Shown here one piece after another: positions 25,384 through 33,674 of a stretch of DNA of 64,000 nt (positions are counted from its first letter, which is position 1; each line of letters opens with the position of its first letter). The translations under genes were made by a program, and so were the position numbers. Source of the DNA: FEN-1219 sp037445815 (lineage in GTDB: Bacteria; Pseudomonadota; Gammaproteobacteria; Steroidobacterales; Rariloculaceae); contig JBBIJV010000001.1 of the NCBI GenBank assembly GCA_037445815.1, positions 1 to 64,000 of the forward strand. The letters run 5' to 3'. Under the pieces are notes generated by a model. The model had not been told where the DNA came from. It did not search any database and was given only the letters and a program-made list of their open reading frames with translations.

Positions 25384-26367
25384 ATGACTCGGGGGTTCCA
25401 CGCAACGCTTGAGGTGACGTCGGCGTCGGCCGTGACGCGCCGGCCGCGCCAAACTGCCTGGGCGGACTTGATCGCGAAGTACATCGGCGGCACTCACCGC
25501 ACCGAAGCGGTTGGTCGCGATGAGGGTTTCTTCGGCGAGCTCACCCATTGGCGCTTCGGCGAGCTCAAGTTCGTCTTGTCGAAAGTTCGCGGTGTGTCGG
25601 TGCGCGGTATTCAGGCCACCGACGAGCGCGCCCACAATCTGCACGACGCGTGGCTCTGCATGTGCCTATCGGGCGGTTTCGAGCTCGACGCGGGCCGGCG
25701 CTCGACGGTAATCGATCCGACCGGCGTGGCCGTCATGCAATGCGGCCGGCCGCACGTCGTGACCTTCGCGCCCGACGCCGACGTGCTCTGGGTGCGTGCG
25801 CCGCGCTACCACTTCAGAAGCCTCGATCACTGCGCGTCCGGGTTCGTGACGCTCGACGCGTCGCGCGGCGTCGGCCGGCTCGCGTTGCAGTCGTTGCACG
25901 GTCTCTATCAGCAGGCCGCATTGCTCGACGACGAGGATGCGGGCCAGATCGTGCACAGCACGCTGGGGCTCGTGTCGGCTGCGATGGAGCAAGCCGGCCG
26001 GCGCGGCAGGGCGCCCGAGCTCGCCGAGCCGTCTCAGCTCGAGCAGCTCAAGCAGTTCATCGAGAACAATTTGCACGACGAGGGGTTGTCGCTCGAAACA
26101 GCCGCACGGTCGCTCGGCAGGAATCCGCGCTACTTGAACCGAGTGTTCGAAGCCGCAGGCGATTCCTTCATGCGCTGGACGTGGAATCGGCGCCTCGAGC
26201 GCGCGTACGAGATGATCGTGTCGGCCGATGCGACTAGCTCGATCACCGACGTCGCGTTCAATTGCGGGTTCAAGAACCTGTCGCACTTCAGCCGTGCGTT
26301 TCGCGAGCGGTTCGGCTGCGCGCCGAGCGCCATGCTGCGACTCGCGAGGCGGGCGACGCAGCACTGA
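25384..26367 (+). CDS. AraC-family transcriptional regulator
   Basis: This 327-residue protein has an N-terminal AraC-binding-like sensor domain (HNLHDAWLCMCLSGGFEL, DPTGVAVMQCGRPH) and a C-terminal double helix-turn-helix (LSLETAARSLGRNPRYLNRVF, then ITDVAFNCGFKNLSHFSRAF). The domain order is that of the activators with an AraC_binding_2 domain. It is divergent from the TonB receptor, 202 bp apart, and is the likely regulator of that operon. The effector is unknown. Confidence 0.9.
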   Translation: MTRGFHATLEVTSASAVTRRPRQTAWADLIAKYIGGTHRTEAVGRDEGFFGELTHWRFGELKFVLSKVRGVSVRGIQATDERAHNLHDAWLCMCLSGGFELDAGRRSTVIDPTGVAVMQCGRPHVVTFAPDADVLWVRAPRYHFRSLDHCASGFVTLDASRGVGRLALQSLHGLYQQAALLDDEDAGQIVHSTLGLVSAAMEQAGRRGRAPELAEPSQLEQLKQFIENNLHDEGLSLETAARSLGRNPRYLNRVFEAAGDSFMRWTWNRRLERAYEMIVSADATSSITDVAFNCGFKNLSHFSRAFRERFGCAPSAMLRLARRATQH

Positions 26368-26401
26368 GGCGTGCGGCGCGAGCCGGCGCGGTGGAGCACC
26401 G

Positions 26402-26697
26402 ATGTACCGCAGCCCTCATCCGCCGCTCGACGTATCTGCCGTGCGACTCGCGGAGCTCGTGCTCGCCGGCGCGACGGCACGCCGCGGTCGTGTGCACCGT
26501 GACGGGCCGAAGCGTTGCGTATACGGAGCTGCCGTAGCGCGTCGAGCGCACGGCCGCGGGCCTCGCTGCGCTCGGCATCTAGAAGGGCGACGTCTGCGCG
26601 ATATCTGCGCCAAGCTCGCCGGAGGACGTGATTGCCGTGCTCGCCATCGCGTGCTTGGGCGCGGTGGCAACGACGGCGAACCCCGTCAATACGAAGG
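26402..26697 (+). pseudogene. Decayed acyl-CoA ligase (AMP-binding), 5' fragment
   Basis: The ATG at 26402 opens with YRSPHPPLDVSAVRLAELVL, the usual start of 4-coumarate/fatty acyl-CoA ligases. A frameshift near 26500 moves the match to VTGRSVAYTELP, where two TAG stops (26536-26538 and 26578-26580) interrupt the same frame, which still reads RVERTAAGLAALGI, KGDV, then SPEDVIAVLAIACLGAVATT and ANPV. That is the first 90 or so residues of the enzyme; the catalytic remainder is absent. It is non-functional. Confidence 0.8.
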
Positions 26698-26863
26698 ACC
26701 ATCTCGATCGGGCTAGCCGCTGCGAGCCCGGCGTGAAGCGCTGTTGGACGGAGCGCTCCGGCGTTGGCGGCACATCCGTGCCGTTGCGCTCGAATCGTGA
26801 AGTCGCCGGCGAGGTCGACGTACTCGAAGAGACTTACGTTGCAACGCGCCGGTGTCGTCTGCG

Positions 26864-27742
26864 TCAGCGCGCGGGCTCGACGGGCCGGCGGCCGAGCACC
26901 AGCAGCACTACGCCGGCAGTGATGACGCCCGCCGCGAGCCACTCGAATGGCGTCACCGTCTCGCCGCCGAGCCAAATGCCGAGCGCGAGCGCGATTACGG
27001 GATTCACGAACGTGTAGCTCGCAGCGAGTCCGGCGCTCACGCGCGACAGCAGCACCATGTAGGCGTTGAACGCGAGCAGCGAGCCGAACACGATCAGATA
27101 GATCCACGACCAGGCGGCCAACGGCTCCGGCGGCCACGCGGGGCGCTCGCGGACTAGGAAGGCGACGATCATCAGCAGCGCGCTGCCGCACAGCATCTCG
27201 CTCGCGAAGCCCATCGCGCCCGGCGCGAGCGAGAACCGGCGCTGCGAGAGCACGCTGCCGAGCGACCAGCTCAAGCAAGCCACCGTGATCGCGACGAGGC
27301 CCGTTCGCGACGCCGTGAACGCCTCGCCTTGCACGAGCAGCAATACGCCGGCGAGGCCCACGACCATGCCGACCAGCTCGAGCCGACCCGGCTTGATGCC
27401 GAACGGCAAGTTCATCGCCGTGATGATGATCGGAATGATCGCGATGTACGCCACCACGAGCCCCGACGCGACGGTGAGCTCCGAGTACGCCGTGAGACCC
27501 ATGCCGGTCACGAGCATCAACGTACCGACGATCGCGGCGTTGCGCCACTCAACGAGCGTCGGCAGCGCGCGTCCGCGCAGCTTGAGCCACACGATCAGCA
27601 GCAAGCCGGCGACGAGAAATCGCGAGCCCATCTGAGAGAACGGCGGAAAGCTGACGAGCGCGAACTTGATCGCGAGATACGTCGAGCCCCAGATGAACCA
27701 AGTTGCAGCGAGGCAAGCGAGCAGCAGCGGCGACAGGCGCAC
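26864..27742 (-). CDS. EamA/DMT-family transporter (YedA-like)
   Basis: This 292-residue protein has ten helices in two EamA repeats. It begins LLLACLAATWFIWGSTYLAI and contains WSLGSVLSQRR and FVNPVIALALGIWLGGE, the pattern of YedA/RhaT-like drug or metabolite exporters. The substrate is unknown. The start at 27742 gives a direct entry into helix 1. It is divergent from the exonuclease-nucleotidyltransferase gene and convergent with the acyl-CoA ligase relic. Confidence 0.88.
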   Translation of the reverse strand: MRLSPLLLACLAATWFIWGSTYLAIKFALVSFPPFSQMGSRFLVAGLLLIVWLKLRGRALPTLVEWRNAAIVGTLMLVTGMGLTAYSELTVASGLVVAYIAIIPIIITAMNLPFGIKPGRLELVGMVVGLAGVLLLVQGEAFTASRTGLVAITVACLSWSLGSVLSQRRFSLAPGAMGFASEMLCGSALLMIVAFLVRERPAWPPEPLAAWSWIYLIVFGSLLAFNAYMVLLSRVSAGLAASYTFVNPVIALALGIWLGGETVTPFEWLAAGVITAGVVLLVLGRRPVEPAR

Positions 27743-27858
27743 GGACGTCTCCCAAAGGCCGTGCGAGCTTACTGCTTCGCGAGTGCGTTCTCACGCGCTT
27801 CGCAGTTTGCCGGTATTCGTCTAGGCTCGGACGCAGCCTCATGACCTTGGGAAACAGC

Positions 27859-28998
27859 ATGGAAATCTACGTGAGCACGGACGTGGAAGCCGATGGCCCC
27901 ATTCCGGGGCTCAACTCCATGTTGAGCTTCGCCTCGGCGGCGTACACCGCGGACAAGAAGCTGCTCGGCACGTTCAGCGCAAACCTCGAAACCCTCCCGG
28001 GGGCTTCGCCGGATCCGAGGACGACGAAGTGGTGGGCGACGCAGCCCGAAGCGTGGGCTGCCTGCCGGCGCGATCAGCGCCGTCCCGAAGATGCGCTGCG
28101 CGAGTACGCCGCTTGGCTCAAAGCCTTGCCCGGAAAACCCGTGTTCGTGGGGTATCCGGCTACGTACGATTTTCTGTTCATACAGTGGTATCTCGGGCGC
28201 TTCGTCGGCGAAAGCCCTTTCGGCTTTGCCGCTCTCGACGTCAAGAGCTACGCCATGGCGCTGCTCAAGAAGGAGTTCCGCGAGACAACCAAGGAGCGCA
28301 TGCCCGCGCACTGGTTCGACGCGCACCCTCATACGCACATCGCGCTCGACGACGCCATCGAGCAAGGCACGCTGCTCTGCAACATGCTGGCCGAGAAGCT
28401 CGGCCGCGCGTCGCAACACACCGCGCCGGGTCTTCTCGGGAAGCTCGAACGGATCGTTCGTGCCGATACCCACCTCATGCAATTGCTGAACGTCGCGCGG
28501 GCCGCGGACCTTCCACAGTGGCGACTCGCCGCCGGGTGCGTTTATCAAACGGTGTGGAACGTGCTCACGAATCGGCCGGCGGGAACGGGCATCAACGACT
28601 ACGACCTCATCTATTTCGACGACTCCGATCTCTCCGCGGAGGCGGAAGCCGCCGTCCAAGCCCGAATTCGCGCCGCGCTACCGGAGTTTCCCGCCCCGAT
28701 AGAAGCCTGCAATCAAGCGCGGGTGCACTTGTGGTTCGAAAGCTATTTCGGAGCTCCCTATTCGCCGATCGCGTCCGCGGACGAGGCGATCACGCGCTAC
28801 GCGTCCGCGACGCACGCCATCGGCGTGCGGCTGACCCACGACGATCGGTTGGACGTCTTCGCTCCGTTCGGGCTCGACGACATCTTCGGCATGATCGTGA
28901 GGCCCAACCGCGTGCTGCCGAACAAGGCCACCCACGAGAAGAAGGCGGCGCGCGCTCGAGAGATCTGGCCGGAGCTGCGGGTCATCCCCTGGGACTGA
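27859..28998 (+). CDS. 3'-5' exonuclease-like domain fused to NTP_transf_6 nucleotidyltransferase
   Basis: This 379-residue protein is taken from the ATG at 27859; an ATG at 27841 is possible. The N-terminal half resembles a DEDDh 3'-5' exonuclease: STDVEADG (D8, E10), ATYDFLFIQW (D104) and HIALDDAIEQG (H160 with D165). From about residue 200 it matches the COG3575/NTP_transf_6 family: LNVARAADLPQWRLAAGCVY, TGINDYDLIYFDDSDLS, NQARVHLW, AVGVRL-like ATHAIGVRLTHDD and APFGLDDIFGMIVRP. Both activities are inferred from motifs. The two domains are normally separate proteins as far as I know. The stop is at 28996-28998. Confidence 0.8.
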   Translation: MEIYVSTDVEADGPIPGLNSMLSFASAAYTADKKLLGTFSANLETLPGASPDPRTTKWWATQPEAWAACRRDQRRPEDALREYAAWLKALPGKPVFVGYPATYDFLFIQWYLGRFVGESPFGFAALDVKSYAMALLKKEFRETTKERMPAHWFDAHPHTHIALDDAIEQGTLLCNMLAEKLGRASQHTAPGLLGKLERIVRADTHLMQLLNVARAADLPQWRLAAGCVYQTVWNVLTNRPAGTGINDYDLIYFDDSDLSAEAEAAVQARIRAALPEFPAPIEACNQARVHLWFESYFGAPYSPIASADEAITRYASATHAIGVRLTHDDRLDVFAPFGLDDIFGMIVRPNRVLPNKATHEKKAARAREIWPELRVIPWD

Positions 28999-29431
28999 CG
29001 CGCAGCGACGGAGTCAGGCCGCCCACAACGTCGCGAGCTCGAGCTCGAGAGCTTCGAACGGCTCGGTACGCACCCGGTCGCCGGCCGAACGTGTGGCAAG
29101 CAGCTGTCATCGCCCGGACACGAGCCGCAACAGCTCCAGCGCCTGCCGCAGCGGATCGACGAGCCACGCGTAAGCCACGCCCCCGCGTGCGTAGATCGCG
29201 AGCTTCTTGACGCGATCGATGCGTTCCGTCGACGGCGACAACACCTCGCACACCCAATCGGGCGCGACGGCCGGATACTCTTCGGTCGGCAGCGCGGGCG
29301 GGCGTCCGCATCGCCGGGCGCCGAGATCAGGCGCGCCTTTCGCGGCGCTTGCTTGAGTTATCGCGAGTGGGGCCGCGCTCCGGAGCGTCTTCCGCTATCC
29401 TTCTCTGCAATATCGCGCGGGGGAAGCTCGC
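28999..29431. other. 433-bp stretch without an intact gene
   Basis: This interval holds only the Uma2 relic on the minus strand and, at its right end, the presumed promoter and ribosome site (GGGGGAAG) of the sugar dehydrogenase. No other coding frame is convincing. Confidence 0.7.
29107..29345 (-). pseudogene. Uma2-family nuclease fragment
   Basis: The minus strand encodes GAPDLGARRCGRPPALPTEE, then APDWVCEVLSPSTERIDRVK and YARGGVAYAWLVDPLRQALE up to a stop at 29107-29109. This is the central part of a Uma2 (DUF820) protein, including the WVCEVLSPST active-site segment. The start and the last strands are missing, and the usual Trp in the DLAGWRR segment is lost. The intact relative at 36164 is a different protein. 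Confidence 0.72.
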
Positions 29432-30634
29432 ATGAGAGTTGCACGCTCCATTCTGTGCACCGCGGTGTTGTGGGTGATCACGTGCGCGCCCGGCCGTGGC
29501 CAACCGGCGCAGATCGGCGTGCCGGTGCCGCCGCTCGGCGACGGGCCGTGGGTGTTCGATACGGCCGAGCAGCACAAAGTACGCGTCAGCGTCGTAACGA
29601 AGGGCCTCTCGCATCCCTGGGCCATCGCGTTCTTGCCCGACGGCGCCATGCTGATCACCGAGCGCCCCGGTCGCCTGCGGTTCGTGCGCGACGGCGTGCT
29701 CGACCCCCAGCCGATTTCCGGCTTGCCCCCGATTCGCACCGACGGCAACGGCGGCCTCATGGACGTTGCGCTGCATCCCGAGTTCGAGCGGAACGCTCTC
29801 GTCTATCTCACGTATACCAAACCCGTCGGCAACGGCATGGGCACTCCGGCGCTGATGCGCGGCCGGCTCGAAGGCCACGCCCTCGCCGACGTGGAGGATC
29901 TCGTCGTCCCCGACTACTACGAGGGTAACTCGGGCTTGAACGGCCGCGTCGTTTTCGGCCGCGACGGCAAGGTCTACATGTCGACCGGGGGCCGGTCGCA
30001 GAACGACATCGCGAACGTCGCGCAAGATCGCATGAGCCTGCGCGGCAAGATCCTGCGACTCAACGACGACGGCTCCGTGCCGCCCGACAATCCATTCGTG
30101 GGCCGCCATGGCCATCGGCCGGAGATCTATTCGCTGGGGCACCGCAACCAGCTCGGCCTCATCGTCCATCCGACGACCGGCGAGATCTGGCAGCACGAAA
30201 ACGGCCCGCAAGGCGGCGACGAGCTCAACGTCATTCTGCCCGGGCGCGATTACGGTTGGCCCGAGGTGAGCTTCGGGCGCGACTACTCGGGCCGCCGCGT
30301 CTCCGAGCACCCGACGAGAGAGGGCATCGAGCCGCCGCTCGTCGTGTGGGTTCCCGCGATCGCCGTCGCCGGAATGGCCGTGTACACCGGCGAGCGGTTC
30401 CCGGCGTGGAAGGGCAACGTGTTCGTCGGCGCGATGATGGAGGGCCGGATCCCGGGCACGGGCCACCTCCAGCGCGTGGTCTTCAATCAAAACATGGAAG
30501 AGATTCGCCGCGAGTCGATGTTGCGGGAGCTCAGGCAACGCATCCGAGAGGTGCGCCAAGGGCCCGACGAGCTGCTCTACTTGCTCACGGACGAGGACGA
30601 CGGCGCGCTGCTGCGCCTCGAGCCGGCGCCCTGA
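29432..30634 (+). CDS. PQQ-dependent sugar dehydrogenase (soluble GDH-like)
   Basis: This 400-residue periplasmic protein has a signal peptide (ending near GRGQP) and a six-bladed propeller of the soluble aldose dehydrogenase type: LSHPWAIAFLPDGAMLITER, GLMDVALHPEF, GKVYMSTGGRSQND, MSLRGKILRLNDDGSVPPDN, YSLGHRNQLGLIVHPTTGE, WQHENGPQGGDELN, DYGWPEVSFG. These are the PQQ- and calcium-binding regions of the Asd/GdhB family. The enzyme oxidises sugars and passes electrons to the respiratory chain. The membrane gene at 30655 follows 20 nt later. Confidence 0.9.
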   Translation: MRVARSILCTAVLWVITCAPGRGQPAQIGVPVPPLGDGPWVFDTAEQHKVRVSVVTKGLSHPWAIAFLPDGAMLITERPGRLRFVRDGVLDPQPISGLPPIRTDGNGGLMDVALHPEFERNALVYLTYTKPVGNGMGTPALMRGRLEGHALADVEDLVVPDYYEGNSGLNGRVVFGRDGKVYMSTGGRSQNDIANVAQDRMSLRGKILRLNDDGSVPPDNPFVGRHGHRPEIYSLGHRNQLGLIVHPTTGEIWQHENGPQGGDELNVILPGRDYGWPEVSFGRDYSGRRVSEHPTREGIEPPLVVWVPAIAVAGMAVYTGERFPAWKGNVFVGAMMEGRIPGTGHLQRVVFNQNMEEIRRESMLRELRQRIREVRQGPDELLYLLTDEDDGALLRLEPAP

Positions 30635-30654
30635 TCGAAGGCAGGACACGGAAC

Positions 30655-31407
30655 ATGAGTGCATCGGCCACTTCCGCTGTAGGCGCGACACAGCGCGCGT
30701 TCAAGCCGTCGTTTTTCTTCTGGATGACGCTGACGATGGCGTTCTTCGTCTTCAGCGGTTTCGGCATGACCTACTTGTTCCCGCTGGCGCGGGGCACGTT
30801 CCCGCCGGCGCCGCCGATCGTGCATTTGCACGGCATCGTGTTTTTCTCCTGGATGATTCTGCTGATCGTGCAAGCCGCGCTGATCAGAAGCGGCAACGTG
30901 GCGTTGCACCGCAGTCTCGGCACGTACGGCATCGCGCACGCCACCGTGATCCTCTACACCGGTGCGTTGATTCAGCTCCTCGGAATCTCGAGGAGCATTC
31001 GCAACGGCGGCACGGGCCCGTTCGATGCCGGGTTCCTGGGGCTGATGGCCGTCGTGGGGTTCGCGCTGCTGTTCACGCTGGCCATTCGCAACGTGCGCAG
31101 ACCGGAGGTGCACAAGAGGCTCATTCTTTTCGCGATGCTGCCGATCCTGCCGCCCGGCGTGAACCGCTTCTACCAGGTTCCGTTCGCTCTCGACTACATC
31201 CCCGTGCTGCCGTTGTACGTGACGCTCGACTCGATGGCCCTGGCGATTCTCGTGCAGGAGTGGCGCAGCACCGGCAAGATCGGCAAGTACTCGATGATCG
31301 GCGCCGGCTTCATCTTTTTTCAGAGCGTCGTTCACGTGCCGATCGTCCAGTCGGACTGGTTCCTAGAGGCCGTACGCTACGTTGCCGGCATGATTCGTTA
31401 CCGCTGA
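30655..31407 (+). CDS. Multi-pass membrane protein of unknown function
   Basis: This 250-residue protein has six to seven predicted helices. It begins PSFFFWMTLTMAFFVFSGF and shows IVHLHGIVFFSWMILLIVQA and ALHRSLGTYGIAHATVI, with His pairs inside helices (HLHG, LHRSLG) as in haem-b or DUF2306/DUF4079-like membrane proteins. It follows the sugar dehydrogenase by 20 nt and could accept electrons in that pathway, but this is speculation. The upstream in-frame extension overlaps the dehydrogenase and was rejected. Confidence 0.75.
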   Translation: MSASATSAVGATQRAFKPSFFFWMTLTMAFFVFSGFGMTYLFPLARGTFPPAPPIVHLHGIVFFSWMILLIVQAALIRSGNVALHRSLGTYGIAHATVILYTGALIQLLGISRSIRNGGTGPFDAGFLGLMAVVGFALLFTLAIRNVRRPEVHKRLILFAMLPILPPGVNRFYQVPFALDYIPVLPLYVTLDSMALAILVQEWRSTGKIGKYSMIGAGFIFFQSVVHVPIVQSDWFLEAVRYVAGMIRYR

Positions 31408-31985
31408 CGCTCGCGCGGATTCTGGCAACGGAGATAAGTTCGTTCAGATCGGTATCGCGAGTTCACGACCACGAGCACGCCTTGCGACGACCTCGAAAAG
31501 CTGCCGGTACGTTTCGAGACCACTCCGAGCAGGATCGCGATCGAGACAGGCGGCAGATTCTGATCGGACGACATGAAGTGAAGTTGCGGGCCATTGACTG
31601 CGACGGGCAATTTTGCTTCCGCGGCGACCCATCATGGTCTCGTTGTCTTGCGAGCCGGCGTGCTCACTGCCGACCCACCCCTGGGACAAGCGTTTCGTGG
31701 TTCGAGCGTCGGCAACGGCATTCTTGTCGTCGAAGCCTGGTGCACTCCCGCCGCTGAGCCAATCCGACTCGAAGTGCCCGCGATCGTGGACGTGCAGTGT
31801 CGCGAACGGCAGTGCTTGCTCGGGCTGGGCCCGGGAGCGTCCGGAGTCAGCAGCGACCTTTGGGTCGGGACGCCCTCGATCGTGTTATTGCCTGTCGGCC
31901 TTCAAGCGGCTTGTAGAATGGAGAGGAAGCCCACAGCGACGCCGAGTTCCCGAATCCAAGTCCGCCGCGGGAGGGCGGAGCACGA
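31408..31985. other. 578-bp gene-poor stretch at the left edge of the island
   Basis: Base composition drops here relative to the flanks. A plus-strand frame of 131 codons (31594-31989) and a minus-strand frame ending ARRARGRELAIPI (stop near 31444) are open, but neither shows a family or the codon pattern of the neighbours. A GGGAGGGCGGAG ribosome site at its right end belongs to the ParB-like gene. Confidence 0.6.
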
Positions 31986-32489
31986 ATGACTATCGATCCT
32001 TCCGAGCGCCGTCAGGAGCCGGTAAAGCTACGTCTCGACCGACACTTCGCACCGTGCCCCAGCGAACCAGGTGATGAGTTGTACCCCAACGGCATTTTCG
32101 AGTTCAACATCTCACGGCTCATTGCCTTTATCGCGGCTAACTTGGACCGATTTCCCATTGAGCTCATTCAGCTCGCCGACATTCCAGACTACGGTCCTGG
32201 CAACCTCGATGAAAAAGCCATCGAGGCGGCTGACCTCTCTCGTCCGATCCTGCTGGCGGAGATCGCCCCGGATCGTTACAACCTGATCGATGGGCATCAC
32301 CGCGTTGCAAGGGCGCGCAGAGAAGGAGTTCGTTGCCTTCCAGCCCGTCGCCTGCGGTGCCCGGAGCATGTTGCCTTTCTGACGTCCGTCAGGGCCTATG
32401 AGGCATACGTCGGATACTGGAACGACAAGGTCGATGCGATCTCGCCTACCGTAGGTGTCCGACGACGGCGTGCGCCTCCTCGATCGTGA
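31986..32489 (+). CDS. ParB N-terminal-like domain protein
   Basis: This 167-residue protein has a strong ribosome site (GGGAGGGCGGAG). It matches an island-associated ParB-like family: GIFEFNISRLIAFI, FPIELIQLADIPDYG, DLSRPILLAEIAPDRYNLID, then GHHRVARARREGV (the ParB/sulfiredoxin active motif) and CPEHVAFLTS. ParB-like domains bind CTP or act as nucleases; here the HTH that would bind parS is absent, so it is not a chromosome partition protein. The last 20 residues (VGVRRRRAPPRS) are atypical and may stem from a late frameshift. Confidence 0.8.
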   Translation: MTIDPSERRQEPVKLRLDRHFAPCPSEPGDELYPNGIFEFNISRLIAFIAANLDRFPIELIQLADIPDYGPGNLDEKAIEAADLSRPILLAEIAPDRYNLIDGHHRVARARREGVRCLPARRLRCPEHVAFLTSVRAYEAYVGYWNDKVDAISPTVGVRRRRAPPRS

Positions 32490-32643
32490 CGAGACAGCCG
32501 TACTTTTGCTCAAGGAACGCGTCGACGAACGACCGCACTGCATGGGATTGTGATCGCTCGCCGCGCGCTGAACGGACCGAAGCTTTGCGCGAGATCGGCC
32601 ACAGTCAGCCTGTCGACCATCCGGCCACCACGCACCAGCTCCG

Positions 32644-33003
32644 TCAGCTGCTGCGTCTTATGCGAATCTTTCGATCGGTGACGACCACGAAACAGCGCTG
32701 CCAGGACTCGATGGCTTCGTCGTGGAAGACCGCTCGAATGCGCTCGATCAGTGTACGACGCGACGGATTCGCGAGCCGCACGACAAGGATGCCGAAATGC
32801 GTGCCCGGCTCGTAGTCTCTGAGGTCGGAAAAATCCAAGTCCTGCGTGACGAGGAATCTGCCGGCACGCTGCGTCGCATCCCAAATCTCAGCGTCCTGCC
32901 TTCCGCTCAACTGCTCCTGCTGGACAGTGTCGACGTCGTGTCCCAACGCAGCGAGCGGCTCGACCAAGGTGGCCGGCAGGTTCTCGTCGAGCTTTATTTT
33001 CAC
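32644..33003 (-). CDS. DUF5615 PIN-like toxin
   Basis: This 119-residue protein has the Mut7-C/DUF5615 PIN-like fold: MKIKLDENLPATLVEPLAAL, HDVDTVQQEQLSGRQDAEIW, FLVTQDLDFSDLR, and HFGILVVRLANPSRR. The acidic residues D6/E7, D38 and D55/D57 correspond to the PIN-type metal site. It overlaps the DUF433 gene by 4 nt (ATGA), the usual order antitoxin then toxin. The pair is a type II toxin-antitoxin module; the toxin is expected to be an RNase. Confidence 0.88.
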   Translation of the reverse strand: MKIKLDENLPATLVEPLAALGHDVDTVQQEQLSGRQDAEIWDATQRAGRFLVTQDLDFSDLRDYEPGTHFGILVVRLANPSRRTLIERIRAVFHDEAIESWQRCFVVVTDRKIRIRRSS

Positions 33004-33239
33004 GACGCGTAGGGCAGCGCCGGAACGGGTAGGTCCTCCTCAGCAGAAGCGGCCGCGAACGCGATGGCGGCACGTACGTCTTCGGGGGTTAGTGTCGGGA
33101 ATCCCTCCAGAATCTGCTCTACGCTATCCCCGTCCGCGAGGCTAGCGAGCACTGTCCGCAATGTTACGCGGGTGCCCTTGATGACGGGCTCTCCGCCGCA
33201 GATGCGGGGGTCGCGAACGATGCGAGCTCGATAATCCAT
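33000..33239 (-). CDS. DUF433 antitoxin
   Basis: This 79-residue protein starts at the ATG at 33239 after a GGAGAG site. It has the DUF433 helix-turn-helix: IVRDPRICGGEPVIKGTRVT, LRTVLASLADGDSVEQILEG and FPTLTPEDVRAAIAFAA. DUF433 proteins are the antitoxins paired with DUF5615. It binds DNA and probably represses its own operon. The C-terminal tail neutralises the toxin (known for the family, not shown here). Confidence 0.88.
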   Translation of the reverse strand: MDYRARIVRDPRICGGEPVIKGTRVTLRTVLASLADGDSVEQILEGFPTLTPEDVRAAIAFAAASAEEDLPVPALPYAS

Positions 33240-33674
33240 GAGGGCTCTCCGGAACGTGCTTCATTATCTCCCGCACGAAGTGGACATCCAAGCACGCGCC
33301 GGCCCATGGCACGCTGTCTTACCGCCGATGGCTGACCTTGTCGTATCGCGCCGATCGACCGCGTCGATGGTGAGCAGTCGCCGGCGATCAACGCTATTCC
33401 GCCGACTGACTGGACTCTAATGAGGTCCAGTCATTCGCAGCTCGCCTGGGGCGTCTCGATTCGCGCGCTGCTTCGGTCATTCGAGGCATCCCACCGGCGA
33501 ACGACCTGATTAGCCACCATGCGAGTCACTGAAATAGCGTCAGCGCCGCCGCGTGCGGTCGACCGGGTTCGTCCCGAATACGACATTTGGCTCCGGAGAA
33601 ACGGGGCATCTGCCCGCGGGAGTAGCTCAAGCCGTCCGGCCTGTCGGATTCCAGAAGCCGTTTTATCTGCTCAC
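33240..33674. other. 435-bp stretch without a recognisable gene
   Basis: Only short open frames are present, on both strands, without domain, ribosome site or the codon bias of the flanking genes. The region includes the promoter of the DUF433/DUF5615 pair at its left end. Composition is somewhat lower in G+C than the rest of the window. Confidence 0.6.

Noticed and set aside
31594..31989. 131-codon frame at the left end of the island
   Set aside because: No family, no ribosome site, unusual composition, and a competing frame with overlapping range. Kept as gene-poor DNA.
32486..32815. Plus-strand frame of 109 codons after the ParB-like gene
   Set aside because: Antisense to the DUF5615 toxin for much of its length and with no recognisable domain.
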